Assembly: GCA_023386455.1 (NCBI GenBank)
Contig: JAEWJO010000363.1
Span: 1-12,968 of the forward strand
Length of the DNA stretch: 12,968 nucleotides
DNA from: Pseudomonadota bacterium
GTDB taxonomy: Bacteria; Myxococcota_A; Polyangia; Haliangiales; Haliangiaceae
Direction of reading: 5' to 3'
A program made the position numbers and the translations under genes. The notes below the pieces were generated by a model, which had not been told where the DNA came from, did not search any database, and saw only the letters and a program-made list of their open reading frames with translations. Positions 12,333 to 12,968 of this stretch are shown piece by piece; the first letter of the stretch is position 1, and the number at the start of each line of letters is the position of its first letter.

Positions 12333-12968
12333 ATGTCACGCACTTCACGCGCGCGGCTCGTCTGCGCCGCGCTGCTCCTGTCCTGTCCCGCCGCCGCATA
12401 CGCGGACTCACTCACGATCGATCTCCCGACCGCTCACGCGCGTGCGCGCCAGCACGCGCCCGATGCGATCGCGGCGCACGCCCTCGTCGAGCAGGCGCGG
12501 GCCGCGGGCGTCGGCGCGCGCATGCGGTTCGAGGAGAACCTCGACATCTCCGGCGGGGCCGGCGTGCGCTCGGGCGACCCCAAGACGACCGCCGCAGACG
12601 TCCGCGTTGGCCAGGAGCTCGAGCTCGGCCGGCGCTCCGCGCGGATCGCGGTCGCCGATGCGGGGCAGCGCCTCGCTCGCGCGTCGACCGAGCAGGCGCT
12701 GCGCGAGCTCGACCTCGCCGTGACGCTCGCCTGGAACGAGGCACGGTTCGAGGACAAGGCGGTCGAGATCGTGACGTTGTCGGAGACGCTGACCACGCGC
12801 TCCGTCGCTGCCGCGGAGCGACGCCACAAGGCCGGCGAGCTCTCGGACCTCGACCTCGACCTGGCGAGGGTCACGCTCGCGCGCGCACGTGCCGCCGTCG
12901 CGAACGCCCGCGCGCTGCGTGCCGCCGCGATCGGCAAGCTCGCCGCGCTGATCGGCGCGCGTCCGGGC
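12333..12968 (+). CDS. CusC/TolC-type outer-membrane efflux protein, 5' part
   Basis: The first 212 residues; the gene runs off the window in frame. A signal peptide ends at AAAYA (20-24). Residues from about 26 match the outer-membrane efflux protein (OEP) repeat: LTIDLPTAHARARQHAPD (27-44), then long amphipathic helices. VGQELELGRRSARI is typical of the 'FELGGKR' turn of CzcC/CusC-like channels. RHKAGELSDLDLDLARVTLA matches the 'R-x-xAGE-x-xxLDLxxARxxLA' signature before the second repeat. Such proteins form the trimeric outer-membrane tunnel of RND or MFS efflux pumps. The pump and adaptor genes would be expected downstream. It has a normal Shine-Dalgarno sequence (GAGG, six bases away), unlike most unit-leading genes here, which fits an internal operon position. 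Confidence 0.88.
   Translation, partial: MSRTSRARLVCAALLLSCPAAAYADSLTIDLPTAHARARQHAPDAIAAHALVEQARAAGVGARMRFEENLDISGGAGVRSGDPKTTAADVRVGQELELGRRSARIAVADAGQRLARASTEQALRELDLAVTLAWNEARFEDKAVEIVTLSETLTTRSVAAAERRHKAGELSDLDLDLARVTLARARAAVANARALRAAAIGKLAALIGARPG

Noticed and set aside
1..12968. Search for tRNA, rRNA, CRISPR repeats, insertion-sequence ends and prophage genes
   Set aside because: Nothing was seen. The only sizeable repeat is the thioredoxin-domain duplication inside the DsbD gene.

Overview
The window is very GC-rich DNA with heavy G/C third-position bias and tightly packed genes. A C-terminal MYXO-CTERM-like tail on a secreted trypsin-like protease, several lipoproteins, and a histone-fold protein point to the Myxococcota (a former deltaproteobacterium). 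This placement is inferred from gene content only. I count 14 protein genes, two of them cut by the window ends. I see no rRNA, tRNA, CRISPR array or insertion sequence, and no gene-free stretch over 300 bases.

Left part (1-4162). The end of a four-helix-bundle (S23-type) gene is followed by a short degenerate hexamer repeat. A serine-hydrolase lipoprotein on the minus strand comes next; it has lost recognisable forms of all three beta-lactamase-fold catalytic motifs. Divergent from it is a trypsin-like protease with an intact triad. Twelve bases after that protease lies the most unusual gene here: an N-terminal Cys/His zinc-finger domain, a proline-rich linker and a C-terminal histone fold. 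A RelE/ParE-type toxin-antitoxin pair follows, with an exceptionally long overlap and an apparent CTG start for the toxin.

Middle part (4159-6786). On the minus strand an uncharacterised secreted protein overlaps and precedes a 4'-phosphopantetheinyl transferase. Divergent from this pair is a YiiX-like NlpC/P60 lipoprotein.

Right-middle (6787-10138, minus strand). This is a translationally coupled operon: hisC, an unknown lipoprotein, then aroA. Adjacent genes overlap by four bases (GTGA and ATGA). The enzymes belong to aromatic and histidine amino-acid biosynthesis.

Right part (10201-12968, plus strand). A DsbD-type membrane electron transporter carries two tandem thioredoxin domains. It is followed by a small exported Cys-rich protein and the start of a CusC/TolC-type outer-membrane channel. 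The arrangement suggests an envelope thiol-redox and (metal?) efflux unit continuing past the window.

Regulation. Most genes that head a transcription unit carry a TANNNT-like hexamer 6-9 bases before the start codon and no well-placed Shine-Dalgarno sequence. The coupled downstream genes lack it. This suggests widespread leaderless transcription.
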